Below, piece by piece: positions 11,437 to 22,745 of a stretch of 64,000 nucleotides of DNA (position 1 is the first letter of the stretch; each line of letters starts with the position of its first letter). A model generated the notes under the pieces. The model did not search any database, was not told the DNA's origin, and worked only from the letters and a program-made list of their open reading frames with translations. The position numbers and the translations under genes are program-made. The stretch is from Perkinsus olseni. Its lineage: Eukaryota; Perkinsozoa; Perkinsida; Perkinsidae. The stretch is taken from assembly GCA_013115135.1 (NCBI GenBank), contig JABANP010000132.1, forward strand, positions 1-64,000, given 5' to 3'.

Positions 11437-11828
11437 CGTGATTGACTACGAACTTCATTCGGCTCGCGCCCGGCCTTCCGAACTAACGAAGAGCTTGTCG
11501 AGACACCCAATGCGAACCCCAGGATAGCCTACACGCAATCTGTGTAGTCTGCCCACCGTCTTCCACCCGGGTAGTTTTACTGTCTGGATCTCGGACCTGC
11601 AATACACAGCTATTTATGGATGGCAGTCCGAGGGCCCCAGATTTGATCGGCAGGGCGGCACGAGTCGGGTGGACGAGCTCGGGTGGGAAGTTGCGACCGA
11701 GCCTAGGTTTGCATCCGTCAACCAAAATCGAAATCAGTGCCGGTTGCTCACTGCCCTGAATGCGCGTATCTGTTGCTCTCAAACGAAGACGTGAGAACCA
11801 CCCGTACTCTACCGTGCATTGACAGACA
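11437..11828. other. Sequence upstream of tRNA-Met, no gene recognised
   Basis: A minus-strand open frame covers 11483-11782 but resembles nothing known and shows no splice-supported extension. It ends at the left edge of duplicated block 2. Confidence 0.35.
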
Positions 11829-11930
11829 CAAAACTCAGATGAGTACGAAAATGTCGGAGAATTAAATTCATATGTAAGAGCCTATATATGTGTATTTGTG
11901 ACAAAGAGGCAAGTTATCCTCTCAACTGCT

Positions 11931-13025
11931 CTACTGTCGCTGCGCAGATTGCTGCTTAGCAGCAGTAACAGCACGAGAGGACTTCTTGTCAGACTGACCA
12001 GCATCCGTGAAGCGCTGAGCGAGCTGAGCAAGATCTGTTTGTGCAGCCTCGAGTGCTCCGACCAATTCCCGGGCGACGGCTTTGTTCTCAACAAATCCAC
12101 AGTCGCTGAGCACGTCGACGAAGTCTTTGGCTACCGGGCTAGACTCGACCTGTTGAAGCTGCTTAGTCTCATCGGCCACTTCCTTGGCATCCTTCTTGGA
12201 CTCGGGCTTCTCATAACCCATAAGACGATCGGTGACCTTTTGCATGGCGCCAACATTCTCGAACATTCGATTGACCAAGTCGTCACCGCTCTTCTTGTCG
12301 GCCACGAACCCCGACTTCGCGAGGAAGTCCGCCATGGCGTCCTTAGCCTCCTTCTCAGAAGACACCTCCTTCTCCATATGGGTCACCTCAGGCTTGGAAC
12401 CGGCCTTCTGGACGGACCTGTCCACTCTGACGTCGACCTTTGGCTTCTCCTCACCCTTTGTTGCCTTCTTCTCGACAGCAGTTGAAGTATTGGAACTCGC
12501 TTGGGGCTGGGAGTTGGCAGCAGTGGTTTGATCCTTAACGGCACCCTGCTGCTCTTGCTCGTCCTTCTTAGCCTTCAAGGATTGGGCGATCTTACCAATA
12601 TCCTGGTCCGCAGCCAACATACTGTCAACCAATTGTAGAGCAGAAAGAGGACTGCTCACGTAGTCAAGATCGTCGAGTAGATCGGCTACCATCAAACTAA
12701 CAGGATCAAGAGGGACGAAGCTAGGCTCTCTGCCGCCCTCGACATCGACGTAGATATCCAGAACCGCCACGGAGTCAGTTGCCTTTCCCTTAGCCTCGGC
12801 GACTGCTATTGCATCAGGAAGTGACAAGTCATTGAGAATGCAGAATTCGTTATCCTCATCCATGTAGAATAGACGATAGTCTCTCACTTGGAGTTCACGC
12901 CAGGCCTTCTCGACATATCCACAGAGCTTGTCGTAGGTCTGAAGCTCCTCAGGGTCAACTCTTATACGAAGTGTTTCGGAATCGGTGTGTAATTTAAGGC
13001 AAATAACGCTTGCTGTTGATGACAT
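11931..13025 (-). CDS. PB1-domain protein, copy 2
   Basis: 364 aa, the same architecture as copy 1: N-terminal PB1 domain with OPCA motif, low-complexity centre and two related DFL/DFV...SGF/CGF segments. The differences from copy 1 are Val in VDVLSDCGF and Arg in SSRAV. Only 83 bp separate its start from the start of the divergent gene at 13109, so the two probably share a bidirectional promoter. No intron is seen, which is unusual among its neighbours. Confidence 0.87.
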   Translation of the reverse strand: MSSTASVICLKLHTDSETLRIRVDPEELQTYDKLCGYVEKAWRELQVRDYRLFYMDEDNEFCILNDLSLPDAIAVAEAKGKATDSVAVLDIYVDVEGGREPSFVPLDPVSLMVADLLDDLDYVSSPLSALQLVDSMLAADQDIGKIAQSLKAKKDEQEQQGAVKDQTTAANSQPQASSNTSTAVEKKATKGEEKPKVDVRVDRSVQKAGSKPEVTHMEKEVSSEKEAKDAMADFLAKSGFVADKKSGDDLVNRMFENVGAMQKVTDRLMGYEKPESKKDAKEVADETKQLQQVESSPVAKDFVDVLSDCGFVENKAVARELVGALEAAQTDLAQLAQRFTDAGQSDKKSSRAVTAAKQQSAQRQ

Positions 13026-13108
13026 AATAAAGAGAACTTATTAAAACTAATTCAAACTGAAAAGGTGATGATAGACAATACTCCTTTTAACTCGAACTAC
13101 GTCCAAAC
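13026..13108. promoter_or_regulatory. Short divergent intergenic, likely bidirectional promoter
   Basis: The 83 bp between the start codons of the PB1 gene (minus) and the small gene (plus) are AT-rich. The equivalent 83 bp of copy 1 (10356-10438) differ at only a few positions. Promoter function is inferred from the head-to-head arrangement alone. Confidence 0.4.
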
Positions 13109-13391
13109 ATGCCACTCAACTTCGACAGCTCCTCTTTCAGTGCTAGTGGATCGGTATCCGACGACACAACGCTGCGTGTCCCGTTGTCACAAACCATTCA
13201 CGACGAGAATACGTTGGCGCCTCTCGTACGCGTGGCGCTGTTGTCGCTGCCCCTTTCAAGTTCACTTTGTCTTAACCCTGCCGGACACTAACCCAGGATC
13301 GATTCTCCAAACGAGGCTGCTTGAAGCACTTCTCAACGCAAACAATCGGCGTATAGATGCCATCATCCTCCGCGCAGCTCAGATTTTGTGA
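13109..13391 (+). CDS. Small unrecognised protein (2 exons)
   Basis: Exons 13109-13259 and 13297-13391 join in phase across a 37-nt GT-AG intron, giving 81 aa. The first half is Ser-rich and polar (MPLNFDSSSFSASGSVSDD); the second half is helical with Leu and Arg (TRLLEALLNANNRRIDAII). No family is recognised. It is divergently arranged with PB1 copy 2. That a duplicated fragment at 10439 lost the ATG suggests only this copy is under constraint. Confidence 0.55.
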
Positions 13392-14105
13392 TGTTTGATC
13401 TATTATGATCAATTCTCATTCATCACGCGTTCTCTGATGTGACCCCTGTTGAGCGAGCGACAGTGCCAGGTTAACTAGCGTTTAAGACACCATTGCCTGT
13501 CACTTTTACGTACTTCGGGCGTCCCTCTTTACGAAGTCAACTCTCTCTTGACTTCTGAAAAACGTGTAACAGTTCATCATTGAACATCTTTCCGATCATC
13601 TCTAACTCTCTCCGGTACAGGTTCTCGAATCGCCTCTGGCTTGCTTGTATATTTCCACGTCTCTCGAGCAGTGGCAAAGTCAAGCTCGTAGTCGAGAGTC
13701 TTCTTCACTCGATGGCCAATGTAAAGCAGAGTAGGCACACCTGAACGAGGGAGAGAATAATAGTAGGTCGCCGGCCGAATCGATCCCTACCGATTAAGTA
13801 CGCTACGGGCCAGAATACTCCCCAAGTTCGATACCACGGTATTCGACTGCCGGTGTACACCATTCCAGTCAACTTATATCAGATAAGGGAGAGTTGGCCG
13901 CCCACCAGAACACCACACGTTGAAGACCGTGAACTGAGCTACCTATTCTGTGCCACGTGGGCAGTGGATCTCTTGACAGAACTGTGCTAAAGAGGCGGTG
14001 CCTCACGAAAGGCCGATCGCTGGCACTTTAAAGCGGTGGTATATCGCAAATGCTCGGGACTGGCCCGCGACCAGGGATGAAATATTGAGAGTGCGCGAAT
14101 TTTCT
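13392..14105. other. Intergenic, nothing recognised
   Basis: No open frame of note on either strand and no tRNA or clear repeat was seen. Confidence 0.45.
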
Positions 14106-14993
14106 TCATACGTCGTCATCATCGGATCGTAGAAGGGCGGCCAGCTCTTTATCGGAGTATATTCTCCGTCGATGTCTCAGAGCCGGCTCTTGGTCCGAAC
14201 TCCTACTGCCGCTGCTGGGGCTCATCACCTCCACGCGATTATCTGGGAGATGCGCGAATATCGAAATAGAGTTCACCACTGTGCTTACTATTATTCCCAT
14301 CGCCAGTTGTCGCCAAGAACTTCGCCAGTTTCGCTCGCCCGATGATTTTGGTGAGATTTGGTACCAAATTCATTCGCTCCCGGTGTTTAAGATTCCTCTT
14401 GTCCAATCGATCTTGTAAGTCTAGTTTAGTGTGCTCGAGTGATATCTTCTTTTCCTGATTCGACCAAGCGTCGACCCTTCAATCAGCAGGAACCTCACCT
14501 TGTAAACTTTCGTACTCCGCGACATCCCTGTTAACAGGAGCCTCTTCAGATTTTCCCTTTTTTCTATCAGTTGCGGCACTAGAACTTCCAGTTGTTTATT
14601 CTGGAAGGCTTCACCATTGACAGCGTTATAATAGGCGATCCTGAGCAGCAACACTCCACGGGCCACTGTGATATCCGCGTTGCTACCGCAGCCCCTCCAT
14701 GTATTCTTCAATTCCTGCCCGGCCTCGATCCAGCACCTCTTTCGGCGCTATACCTTGTAGGGCCTCAGGAAGATACCCCATCACATCGTCATAATCATGT
14801 TCGAAAAAGTCTAGTATCTGAAGGTCCCAGGTTCGATCCCCGACGGGGACATTATTATGACCTGGTCACGTGCTGCCAACTCCTTGTACGGGTCTGCCCC
14901 CTCTTCGCTCTCTACCTCAGCGTAGTCCTCTTTGGCGTCACCGTAGTGGTAGAGCTTGTCGATGAACCCCGTGAGGACAGATGTCAGCGGCAT
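14106..14993 (-). CDS. Unrecognised multi-exon protein
   Basis: Several exons chain in phase on the minus strand. The first reads MPLTSVLTGFIDKLYHYG and continues acidic to AARDQ; a 44-nt intron (14867 down to about 14824) leads to ILDFFEHDYDDVMGYLPEAL and EEYMEGLR. Later exons hold GVLLLRIAYYNAVNGEAF, LVPQLIEKRENLKRLLLTG and LVPNLTKIIGRAKLAKFL. The last exon (after an AG near 14251) ends in SDKELAALLRSDDDDV with the stop at 14106. The protein is mostly helical and charged, with no signal peptide or membrane segment seen. I do not recognise the family. The first intron carries a tRNA T-arm-like sequence (see the separate entry). Confidence 0.6.
14815..14850 (+). repeat. tRNA 3'-half-like sequence inside an intron
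   Basis: The plus strand reads CCCAGGTTCGATCCCCG at 14826-14842, a consensus B-box/T-arm. The 5' half of a tRNA (A-box, matching acceptor strand) is missing, so this is a fragment and not a gene. It lies antisense within the first intron of the gene above. The same 17 bases occur, inverted, at 63023-63039. Confidence 0.6.
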
Positions 14994-16774
14994 ATCATCA
15001 AGTTGGTGAATATAAATAATACTGCCAAAATGTGTTCGACGACCGACTCGACACCAACCCTCGAGTAAATACAAACCGTGTAACACGGTGAGAAGATTCA
15101 GAAGATGCCACAGCATAACGGAGCACCACACGGACGTACAGTATATCATGTGCTCGTCTCAACGGTGCTCTGGCAGGGCTGACTTTGTAACCCAATGGTG
15201 TCACCTTCGATGCCTGTACTGCGTTGCGAGTACATCGCATGACGGCAGGCGGATCGAAGGACACGACGCGTATTGACCGCAGCTACGCGACTGCGACTGG
15301 TCACAGGATTTCTTGAGCGAAGGGCACGGCAGGGCCGGAAGATAGGCCCTCCGTTGATATCCTCATATCTAGGAGCAAAAGGTGTATGAATGGCATTCAT
15401 GGCTCAGTAGCCGTCAATCGTTAGGCAAACGACAGCTCAAACTGCCTTCACGCCAAGTTCATACGCTCTCGTGCGATGTTAGCTGGACTATCATAGTTGA
15501 GGTTACATCCATGGACTTGATATTTGACCCCCAAGGACCACTAGGATAGTCTGACTATGCTGAGCCCTTGGAGTCGAATCCGATACCCCACAAGACGGCG
15601 AATTGTCCGTCGGCGAGCATCAATGCACGATCATCAGATTCACCCTTCCTTTATTCATCAAATCGTTTGTGACCGTTCACCCACGCGCTACTGAACAAGT
15701 CAGCCGTAGAAGTTGATACTTTAGGTAACAGTTTGTCACTGGGCCTCTGCAACCCATATTCTGTGTACAAATCTTATACTACAAAATGCACGTTGCATGC
15801 TCCTGTCACCTTACCGATACCATTCACTATCTTCAGTTGTTAACGGAAGTGCGTGCTGTTCGGAGGACATTATCGCATAGTTCTGATTCATGCTTATTCT
15901 CAGCGCTGGTGTTACGCGAATAGCACCCTATGGTGCACTAGTGTTCCGCTCTTGACCTAGACTGTGGACAAAACGGCAATGCTGTTGCACGCGTCGTGCG
16001 TGACCCACACACAAGAGTTGTTTCAATCGATTCCTCCTTTGTCAGCGTAGTGCTATCAGTCAGCCCACGGCCAGGTTACCGAGCAGAGCCCTAGGGCTCT
16101 CACGAAGTTCACCTCGCAGTGGTCTGGTCCCTGAAAGGAAAACCACGACTTTTCACGGAACCGACACGTGTACAAGAAGGGTTGTGCATGATAGAGACAG
16201 GCTGTCAACAAGGCTGACATCCTTCGGTCGCTAAAGTGAGTTCATCAGGGCAGAATATCTCAGAGCCTAACGAAGGAATTTCCAGCACAGGCGAATGAAT
16301 CGAAGTAAGAGGTGACAACACGAAACCCGAAGCGATGGAAGCAAGCCCAAGAACCTACCCCTGGACTCCACCTTAGCGGGCGCGAAGTAATCATGGAACT
16401 CGATGGCCGAGTATATGAATGGAGTGTATCAGAGAGAGGCAAGAGGTGAGAATCTTTCTCACACAGATAAAGAGGTATCAGATTTTCACATGGAGAATGA
16501 AACGAGCAGAATCTCTAAGGACTGCTTGGGCCCAACAGCGCACTCGGGAGACCGCCGCACAAACCTGCACGAGGGAGCCCGCACAGAATCGCGTTGAGTC
16601 CCGTCATCCTAACAGCCACAGAGCTCACAAAGTTGCACGCATGCCCCAAGGCAATATGGGGTCTCGGGAGCTGTATCCGGGGCGAGCTCCCATACGCAGG
16701 CTGAACCACAAGTCCATGGCGCATCTGCTGCCTCGAGACTCTCATCCCAAGTTCTACGAACTGCCCTCACTTCA
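14994..16774. other. Intergenic, no gene recognised
   Basis: Short frames on both strands around 15000-15400 and 16260-16790 overlap and conflict; none forms a splice-consistent chain that I can support. Confidence 0.4.
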
Positions 16775-17326
16775 ATGTTCCGACTCCTAGCTACCCTGGT
16801 CTTCACCACGGCCTGCATTATCCTGGCTATGAGGGTCCAAGAAAATATCCCCCACAGTGGTGGTGACCCCCTCCGTAAACTGAAGGGCAGCGGGCACAGT
16901 GCCTGCGGTGATTGCCCGGGTGAATGTTTCTGCCGCGGTGCTGAAGCTGTTGTCTGTAACTGCCTGTGATCATTCCCGACATTACAAGAGACGCCTTCCG
17001 GAGGCGTCATCCCAGCTCCACCACCTATAGTCGATGGGCCATCGATAGGCAATCGGCGGCCATTTTTCCCAGTGGGAAATACCCACTATGTCTCCTGCGA
17101 CCAGTCGCAGCAATCGTCCAAGAGGATCAGCGGTGCCATGACGTACCAGCGCAGGTAGGAGAGATTGTACCGTAGAGGATGGTATCAGCTGCCCCAACCC
17201 ACGGTCCCTTTGTTTTCATCATCCCACAGGCACTCGTACTCTGCTCGGGCTGAGCTTTGGTCGACATCCTGCTCTTCTTCACAACCGCGTTCCCACTCAA
17301 AAGATTTCCAATGGTTGATCATTTAA
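16775..17326 (+). CDS. Probable secreted Cys/Pro-containing protein
   Basis: The ATG at 16775 opens a typical signal peptide (MFRLLATLVFTTACIILA). A cysteine cluster follows (CGDCPGECFCRG). A short intron of about 39 nt would join phase-correctly to TPSGGVIPAPPPIVDGPSIG and then a Ser/Gln-rich stretch ending AMTYQR. A third exon after the AG at about 17230 reads RHSYSARAELWSTSC and stops at 17326. Total about 150 aa. No family recognised. Both joins keep phase, which argues against chance, but the minus strand of 16609-17197 is also partly open, so confidence is moderate. Confidence 0.4.
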
Positions 17327-18729
17327 ACAGTTTCAATACCTCGCTGGAGCTGCGTTTAGTTCGGCGTGACCTGGTGATGCCCATACGGGCACCGCCGATA
17401 TTGATCTAACGCTACCGGCGATCCATAAGAACCAGCATATCATTACCGCATCACCATTATTAGACTCCTTCCATGTTCAACATGATCATACCATTCTCGG
17501 GCGGAGTCATAGCGGTCGAGGTTGAATGGCACCTCGCCCGAAGGCCCTATTCTGAGAGGCCCTCTGGTTAGCCTGACCAAGTATCCACCAACCTCCTTGA
17601 GTGCATCAAGGTTGATATCGGCCATCAATCTCCGAACCACCGCCTTTCACGGCGAAGGATCTCACCTTCGACTGAAAGCAGTTTGTGGCCCGGTTGGGCG
17701 CCCCCCCCCAGTTCCTTTAACTGACGCTCATGCGTCTCTCTGCTCTTCATTTCGGCTCCACTAGCCAGCCATTGTGAATGGTATTCTCCCGGGAGTGACT
17801 TTGAGTACATTTTCATTTTCGAGGAACGGGTGTTCGGCGACGAAACTCGACCTAGTTGGGCTCAGTATCTCGGAAAATTCTATAATTTTCCGGCCGGAGT
17901 AATAACGCTGAACGCTATCGGAGAAACACCTCCGCCCAGCCGCTGCACGTCAAGTTAACAAATATTCATGGTCGCTATCCGGTCGCGCACGTTGGCCAGT
18001 CTGCCCCAACTTACAGAATCCGCAGCTGATACTTCAGCTATACAGTCTTATCCACTACACCATCGTCGTGGCGATGAATCAGCAGAGACCTCTCCCCAGT
18101 TAACCGCTGCTTGTCCTCTCCGCTGCTGAGTTTGCAAGGGCGGCCCCGTCAGAAGCGCATTATCGAAACATGGGCACTGATGAGAACAGATACTAGACGA
18201 CTATCGACCCCGACTCGTCAGCAGCTCCCAGTTGTTATCACTCCAACGAGATCATCACAACAGAGTCGCGATGGAAGCAATAACAAACTGAATATCAATC
18301 TTAACAGCAGGCAGAAAACCAAGCTGTGGGTCAATCGTCCAGTCACCGTGGGAATACTCACTACCTGCTTCACACCTTAGTGATGCATCAATGACACTGC
18401 AACAGTGAGCCCTGACGTGCTGCCCCAGTGTGCTATGCTGTCGACGACGAGAAGGTCATCAGTAACTTGGCCTTGACAAAGGCAGCGAAGTCCGCATTGT
18501 TGAAGTAGCGATTGTGGCTAACGACTGCTGTAACATAATCGTTGGCAGATTCTATCAAGCCCTCCTGGAGCTCCTGAAGACCCACCCAACCTGCTAACTA
18601 TACTCCCGCCACCAAGCAAGAACTACTACCCAGTCGATACGCTCCCCACCATTGATCGCTTTGATGCTCTCAGTGGCTGTCTGCAGACTCGCCACCTGCG
18701 ACTAATACGTCTCCCCATTCCCAGTCCGC
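17327..18729. other. Mostly unassigned; minus-strand coding pieces at 17443-17816
   Basis: Two minus-strand frames look coding: 17816-17625 (ETHERQLKELGGGAQPGHKL) and 17640-17443 (NLDALKEVGGYLVRLTRGPL, NLDRYDSAREWYDHVEHG). I could not join them in phase. A run of nine C at 17701-17709 lies in the first piece and could hide a length error. 18111-18380 (plus) is open but unrecognised. Confidence 0.35.
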
Positions 18730-21012
18730 TTATCTCACCTCATCCGCGTCCAGTCCGAGTAGTGATTTCATTGGAGCGATGAAGGCCTTCTTGATGCCGC
18801 CATCCTTGGTAGCCACATCGTAGGCAGAATCCGCAAAGGCCTTCATGACTCCCTTCAGTTGCACATGAGCTTTCACGCCACCACCTCCACTGTAGTCCGG
18901 TACCTGTGCTAAGGGGATGACAGCGACGTAGCTGAGCAGAGATGGTGGCGTACGTGCTCGGGCGGAGCATCCTTCATCCTGAGGCTCAGTAGAGGCTCCA
19001 AGCGGTACGCTACCGGATCGGTCGGGTTGAAGACGTTGAACATCCGTGCGCAGATGTGCTGACAGAACCGAGTACAACACATGCTAGTGGCACTGCGCTC
19101 ACTTCTGGGATGATGTCGGCGCAGGAGCCTCGACAGGTGAGGAAGAGTGCTACGGGGGAGCCTATTAAAAATAAGCAGGCGACTGCTACAGGGCACTGAG
19201 GACCGAAGTCCAGACGCTCCTTCGGTGGTATCTGTGATTTGGCGAAGGGATGGTATGAGTATTCACAACGCATGGTCCGGAACGCGACCTACAGTGGCAT
19301 CCTTCTGTCTCTGCAGGATATCGTATATTATAACTGAGCCTAGTGAGTGGCATATGAAGGAGATCCGTACAGGAGGGTTCGAAGGACCCAGGGAGGCCAA
19401 ATAGGACCTCACCTGACAGGGGGTATGTTGGGATGCTTTTATGGGGGACAAGGACGATCCATACGAAACGAAAGATATTCTATAGACGATCGACTACCGG
19501 CGCCACCCGAGTTGTCGAGATTCTGATTTTTGACAGAGAGCATTTGGCAGAGAATGGAGTGCGACTAATCACGAGAGCATATCGATGCTGATAGGAAAAT
19601 AGGGCATTTCAAGCAGTCAGACTACTGTAGTCTCCTATACTTTGAAGGGGCGAAGGCTCGGCAGTCTCCCAAAGTGCTTCGAAAAGTTACTGCGTACGGT
19701 ATTGTTGATGTTCTGCACGACAGCCTCCCTTATCCTGGAACTGGTACTCTGAACCTTGGTAGAATAGCACATCAGAAATGCAATCATTGGTCATGGTGCC
19801 TGCTTCATCGAGCACACGTAAGAGATTGCGTGCTTCGGTAAGAGCATTATTACGTAGCATCGGGACCGATGGCAGAGTGATGGCCTCCAGCTGACGTTGC
19901 ACAGCATCGCCTTGAGTGTGTATAACAGAATGCCATTCTACAGGGAGGAATCTGATGGGTGGGAGCGAACACCGCCGTGGAGATAACCCTGCACTGCCGC
20001 TCGGATGCAGTCGCATGCAGGAGATATATATGGTGCTGGACTTACTCGATCCTGGTGGCAGCCCCCTCTTCGTTGACCATGGACCGTAAACCTCGGCATT
20101 GCTCCACTAAGCCTGGCTGGGAGAAGGCCTGCTGGGACCAGAGATGCTCTCCGATGCCATGGATACATATAACCTGATGGGCTACGATACCCCACTGGAG
20201 AATTTGCCATGCTTTACGCACTAGGTCGGTCACTGGCGCTGCACTATCGCCATGGACCGGTATGCCGGGCCAGCCTCGAGTGATGGGGGTCTTTGGACTG
20301 AGTGGAGTTGAACGTCAGCGTGATGGACGGCGACACGTTGTTAACGGAGAGTTGGCAACGCGCATTTCCCATAGGACCTCAGGAACCATCCCATGGTGTT
20401 CACAACCTCAACAATCTCCCGCGTTTCGGGGTTCAGCTCGATCCGTCTGTTACCATCCGGTAGCACCTGATCGTACGAAAAAATAAAAGGCAACCCTGGC
20501 TCGGATGTTTTCTAACCAAAGGTGTGGTAGTGATGATAGTTGATTTTGCCCAGTTGTCTATCATGATAGACTCCTCCTCAGTGTAAGGCACACCTACAGG
20601 GACGCCATCTCCCTTCATACCCCGTGTTCCTGCCAGTATTACCTTCCTTATGCCACAGTGCTCTCGCCACTCGCTTGGGTTGGGCCCTCCAAAAACGGGC
20701 CGTCATTGTACCAGCCCGTATGTCGACTATCCACCGGCAGCCGTAGACGCACACCTCATCCTGGCGAAAGTCAACCGCCTTTGCCCGAGCCGAGTCTATT
20801 ACTTTGCCTGTGGTCACAGCGGCATCCAATCGATCCTGATCACACTGAGGAAAGGCCGTCCACGAGGCCTCTGCTGCTTTGTCGTTGTCGCGGTCCAGCG
20901 TTGTTGCCACTGAGCCCTCGCCAAAACATGGCTGATGGACCCAGACGAAACTGATGAAAAAAAGGAAAACGTCACATACATCAACGCGCCCGAATACAGC
21001 CTTAGTGAACAC
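18730..21012 (-). CDS. DDHD-domain phospholipase (PA-PLA1-like)
   Basis: Intracellular phospholipase A1 family (DDHD1/DDHD2/SEC23IP type), which hydrolyses phosphatidic acid and related lipids at ER/Golgi membranes. Pieces on the minus strand, in order: an N-terminal region with VCVYGCRWIVDIRAGTMTARFW (about 20750); VICIHGIGEHLW (about 20170), like the VHGIG of the family; IRFLPVEWHSVIHTQGDAVQ (about 19940); the nucleophile motif FICHSLGSVIIYDIL (about 19340; family GHSLGS, here CHSLGS); and the DDHD segment FNPTDPVAYRLEPLL (about 19010). The C-terminus ends GLDADEVR at 18730. Exons are small and most borders were not fixed. The 5' end is uncertain; an additional exon upstream near 21030-21070 joins in phase. 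Confidence 0.75.
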
Positions 21013-21295
21013 CGGCCCCCCACGTACTCACGTTGCATTCTCCACCAAGTAGCCTCCGAGACAAAGTGCACCTGTTGAATCGATTGTTTGGGCGCGCGCG
21101 AGTCGCACTGCGCGTAGTAAACTTGAGGTCAACCCGCGAAGACACTACGAAAGGAGTTGACGACCTTCGATTGCTCGGAGCCTTTGAGGGCAGTGGGTGA
21201 CGTAAGCCTCGGTCAGCTCCCTTTTTGAAATGCTACGTCGAGGCTTGGTTGGGGGTTTGAGATGTTATCACCCGCCCACCAGGCTCTCCGCCCCG

Positions 21296-22034
21296 ATGTA
21301 CTCTGAGGGCGGCGCGTTCACTGTGAATTGGTAAGTACCGGTATCAATTGCGGCAGCCATCAGTACCCTTCGACCGCTCAGGTGGCGCAATCGTTATGGT
21401 TTGTTCTCACGTCGACAGACCGACCCGATGCTGGCCGAATTCCTATTCCGTCAGCAAGTGAAGGAATGGTTCTATGATGTCCCTTCCTACAACTACGCGG
21501 CCTTGGTGGGAGTGGCCCTCGGCATCCTAGTGGCTGTCATTTGGAGGCACTTCCTTTTCAATCCGGACGTGTAAGGGTTATTTCAACAGTCTATTGTTTA
21601 AACGATTTTCCCGCAGTTACGTGCGTCGCCAAGAACTCCGTAAAATGTGGCCCGACAGGCATAGACAGTTCGCCTACGCTCTGCCCTACCTCAACCCGCA
21701 GCTGAAGAACCTTCTACTACCGTAGGGGAGCTCAGTTAGGTGTCGTCAGTGACGATCAGTGGTCGTCTGATCAGGTACAAGAACAGTTTTATCGACAACG
21801 AGCCCGACTATGCTGACTACAACCCGGTAGGCCTCCGTCCTCAGAGGGTCATGGCTATTCGCCGTATACCAGGATTCTTCTGGTCAATACCACAGTGAGT
21901 CGTATCAGCCCTCTAGTGGTTGCTTGTCGATCACCTTCCGCTGCAGGTACTTCTTCGAGGACCCTTTATACACTAGTTGCTCGACTAAGAACATGCAGGC
22001 CATGTATAAGAAGTTGGGGTATTCTGAGCTCTGA
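21296..22034 (+). CDS. Small one-pass membrane protein, tandem copy 1
   Basis: Five exons (21296-21330, 21382-21570, 21617-21721, 21775-21894, 21947-22034) join in phase to 178 aa. The N-terminal part is polar (RNRYGLFSRRQTDPMLAEF). One clear membrane segment lies near residues 55-72 (YAALVGVALGILVAVIWRHF). The C-terminal two thirds are basic and aromatic (LRKMWPDRHRQFAYALPYL, YADYNPVGLRPQRV, RRIPGFFW, YFFEDPLYT). No family recognised; the single helix and Tyr/Arg-rich tail resemble accessory subunits of mitochondrial inner-membrane complexes, which is only a guess. A close paralogue with identical exon phases lies downstream. Confidence 0.8.
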
Positions 22035-22745
22035 GTGATGTAACATGCTCATTTTCATAACGCACATCAGTCCCCTCGGGGTCTGTCATCAATCTTGTCC
22101 TAGTATTCTCTTCGGAGATCATGGATACTATCGGGTTTACGGGTGACCATTGCCCGCCAGTGTTGGGTTGAGTGTTTCATGTGATGTCATGATCGCTGCC
22201 GGTATTTTTCCTTCTCCCTGTCGGGAAGCCATCTGCCTCGCTCCTGCTTTCTTGACCCGTCCGTGTGGCTCTGACTCCATAGGAGAATTCAATCAACAAC
22301 CTATATCATAATAGGTTAAGGCGTCTCGTTAAGTTCTTGAAAATAGTATGGCTAACAATGGGTAAGGCTAGATAGTTCAGCGATGAAGCCTACAACTGGC
22401 TGACATCATGATGTAACTGCTGTGCGGATAAGGCATAACACCGTTGCGGTGACAAGCCTCTTGGCCCGCCCAGCATCAACAACAACAACAACTTATATCA
22501 TTATTGCGAAGTCTGCGAGGACAGTGGACGTCTCCTTTTCGGTAACGTTCTTTTGCATTCCGGCGTCAACTTCTATGGTTGGTGATCAGGATTTATAGAA
22601 TTCGTTCCAACCTCGTTCATCATAGGCGATTGATGTTGTCGAGTAGTTACCTTTGTGACTTGTGTAGAGGTACCTGTGAATGTTCCGTCGAGTCCTGTCT
22701 GGAGGTCTCAAGTGCTACGGCCCTCCCCTCAAGCTGGGTACGCCC
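22035..22745. other. Spacer between tandem membrane-protein genes
   Basis: No gene. A short CAA-type tract occurs near 22470-22490. The 5' flank of copy 2 shows some open frame at 22579-22745, but the ATG at 22746 matches the copy 1 start. Confidence 0.4.

Larger units (their letters stand above)
11829..13191. repeat. Segmental duplication, copy 2
   Basis: Direct-orientation partner of 9159-10521. Because the small divergent gene is complete only on this side, copy 2 is probably the parental locus and copy 1 the derived one. Confidence 0.95.
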
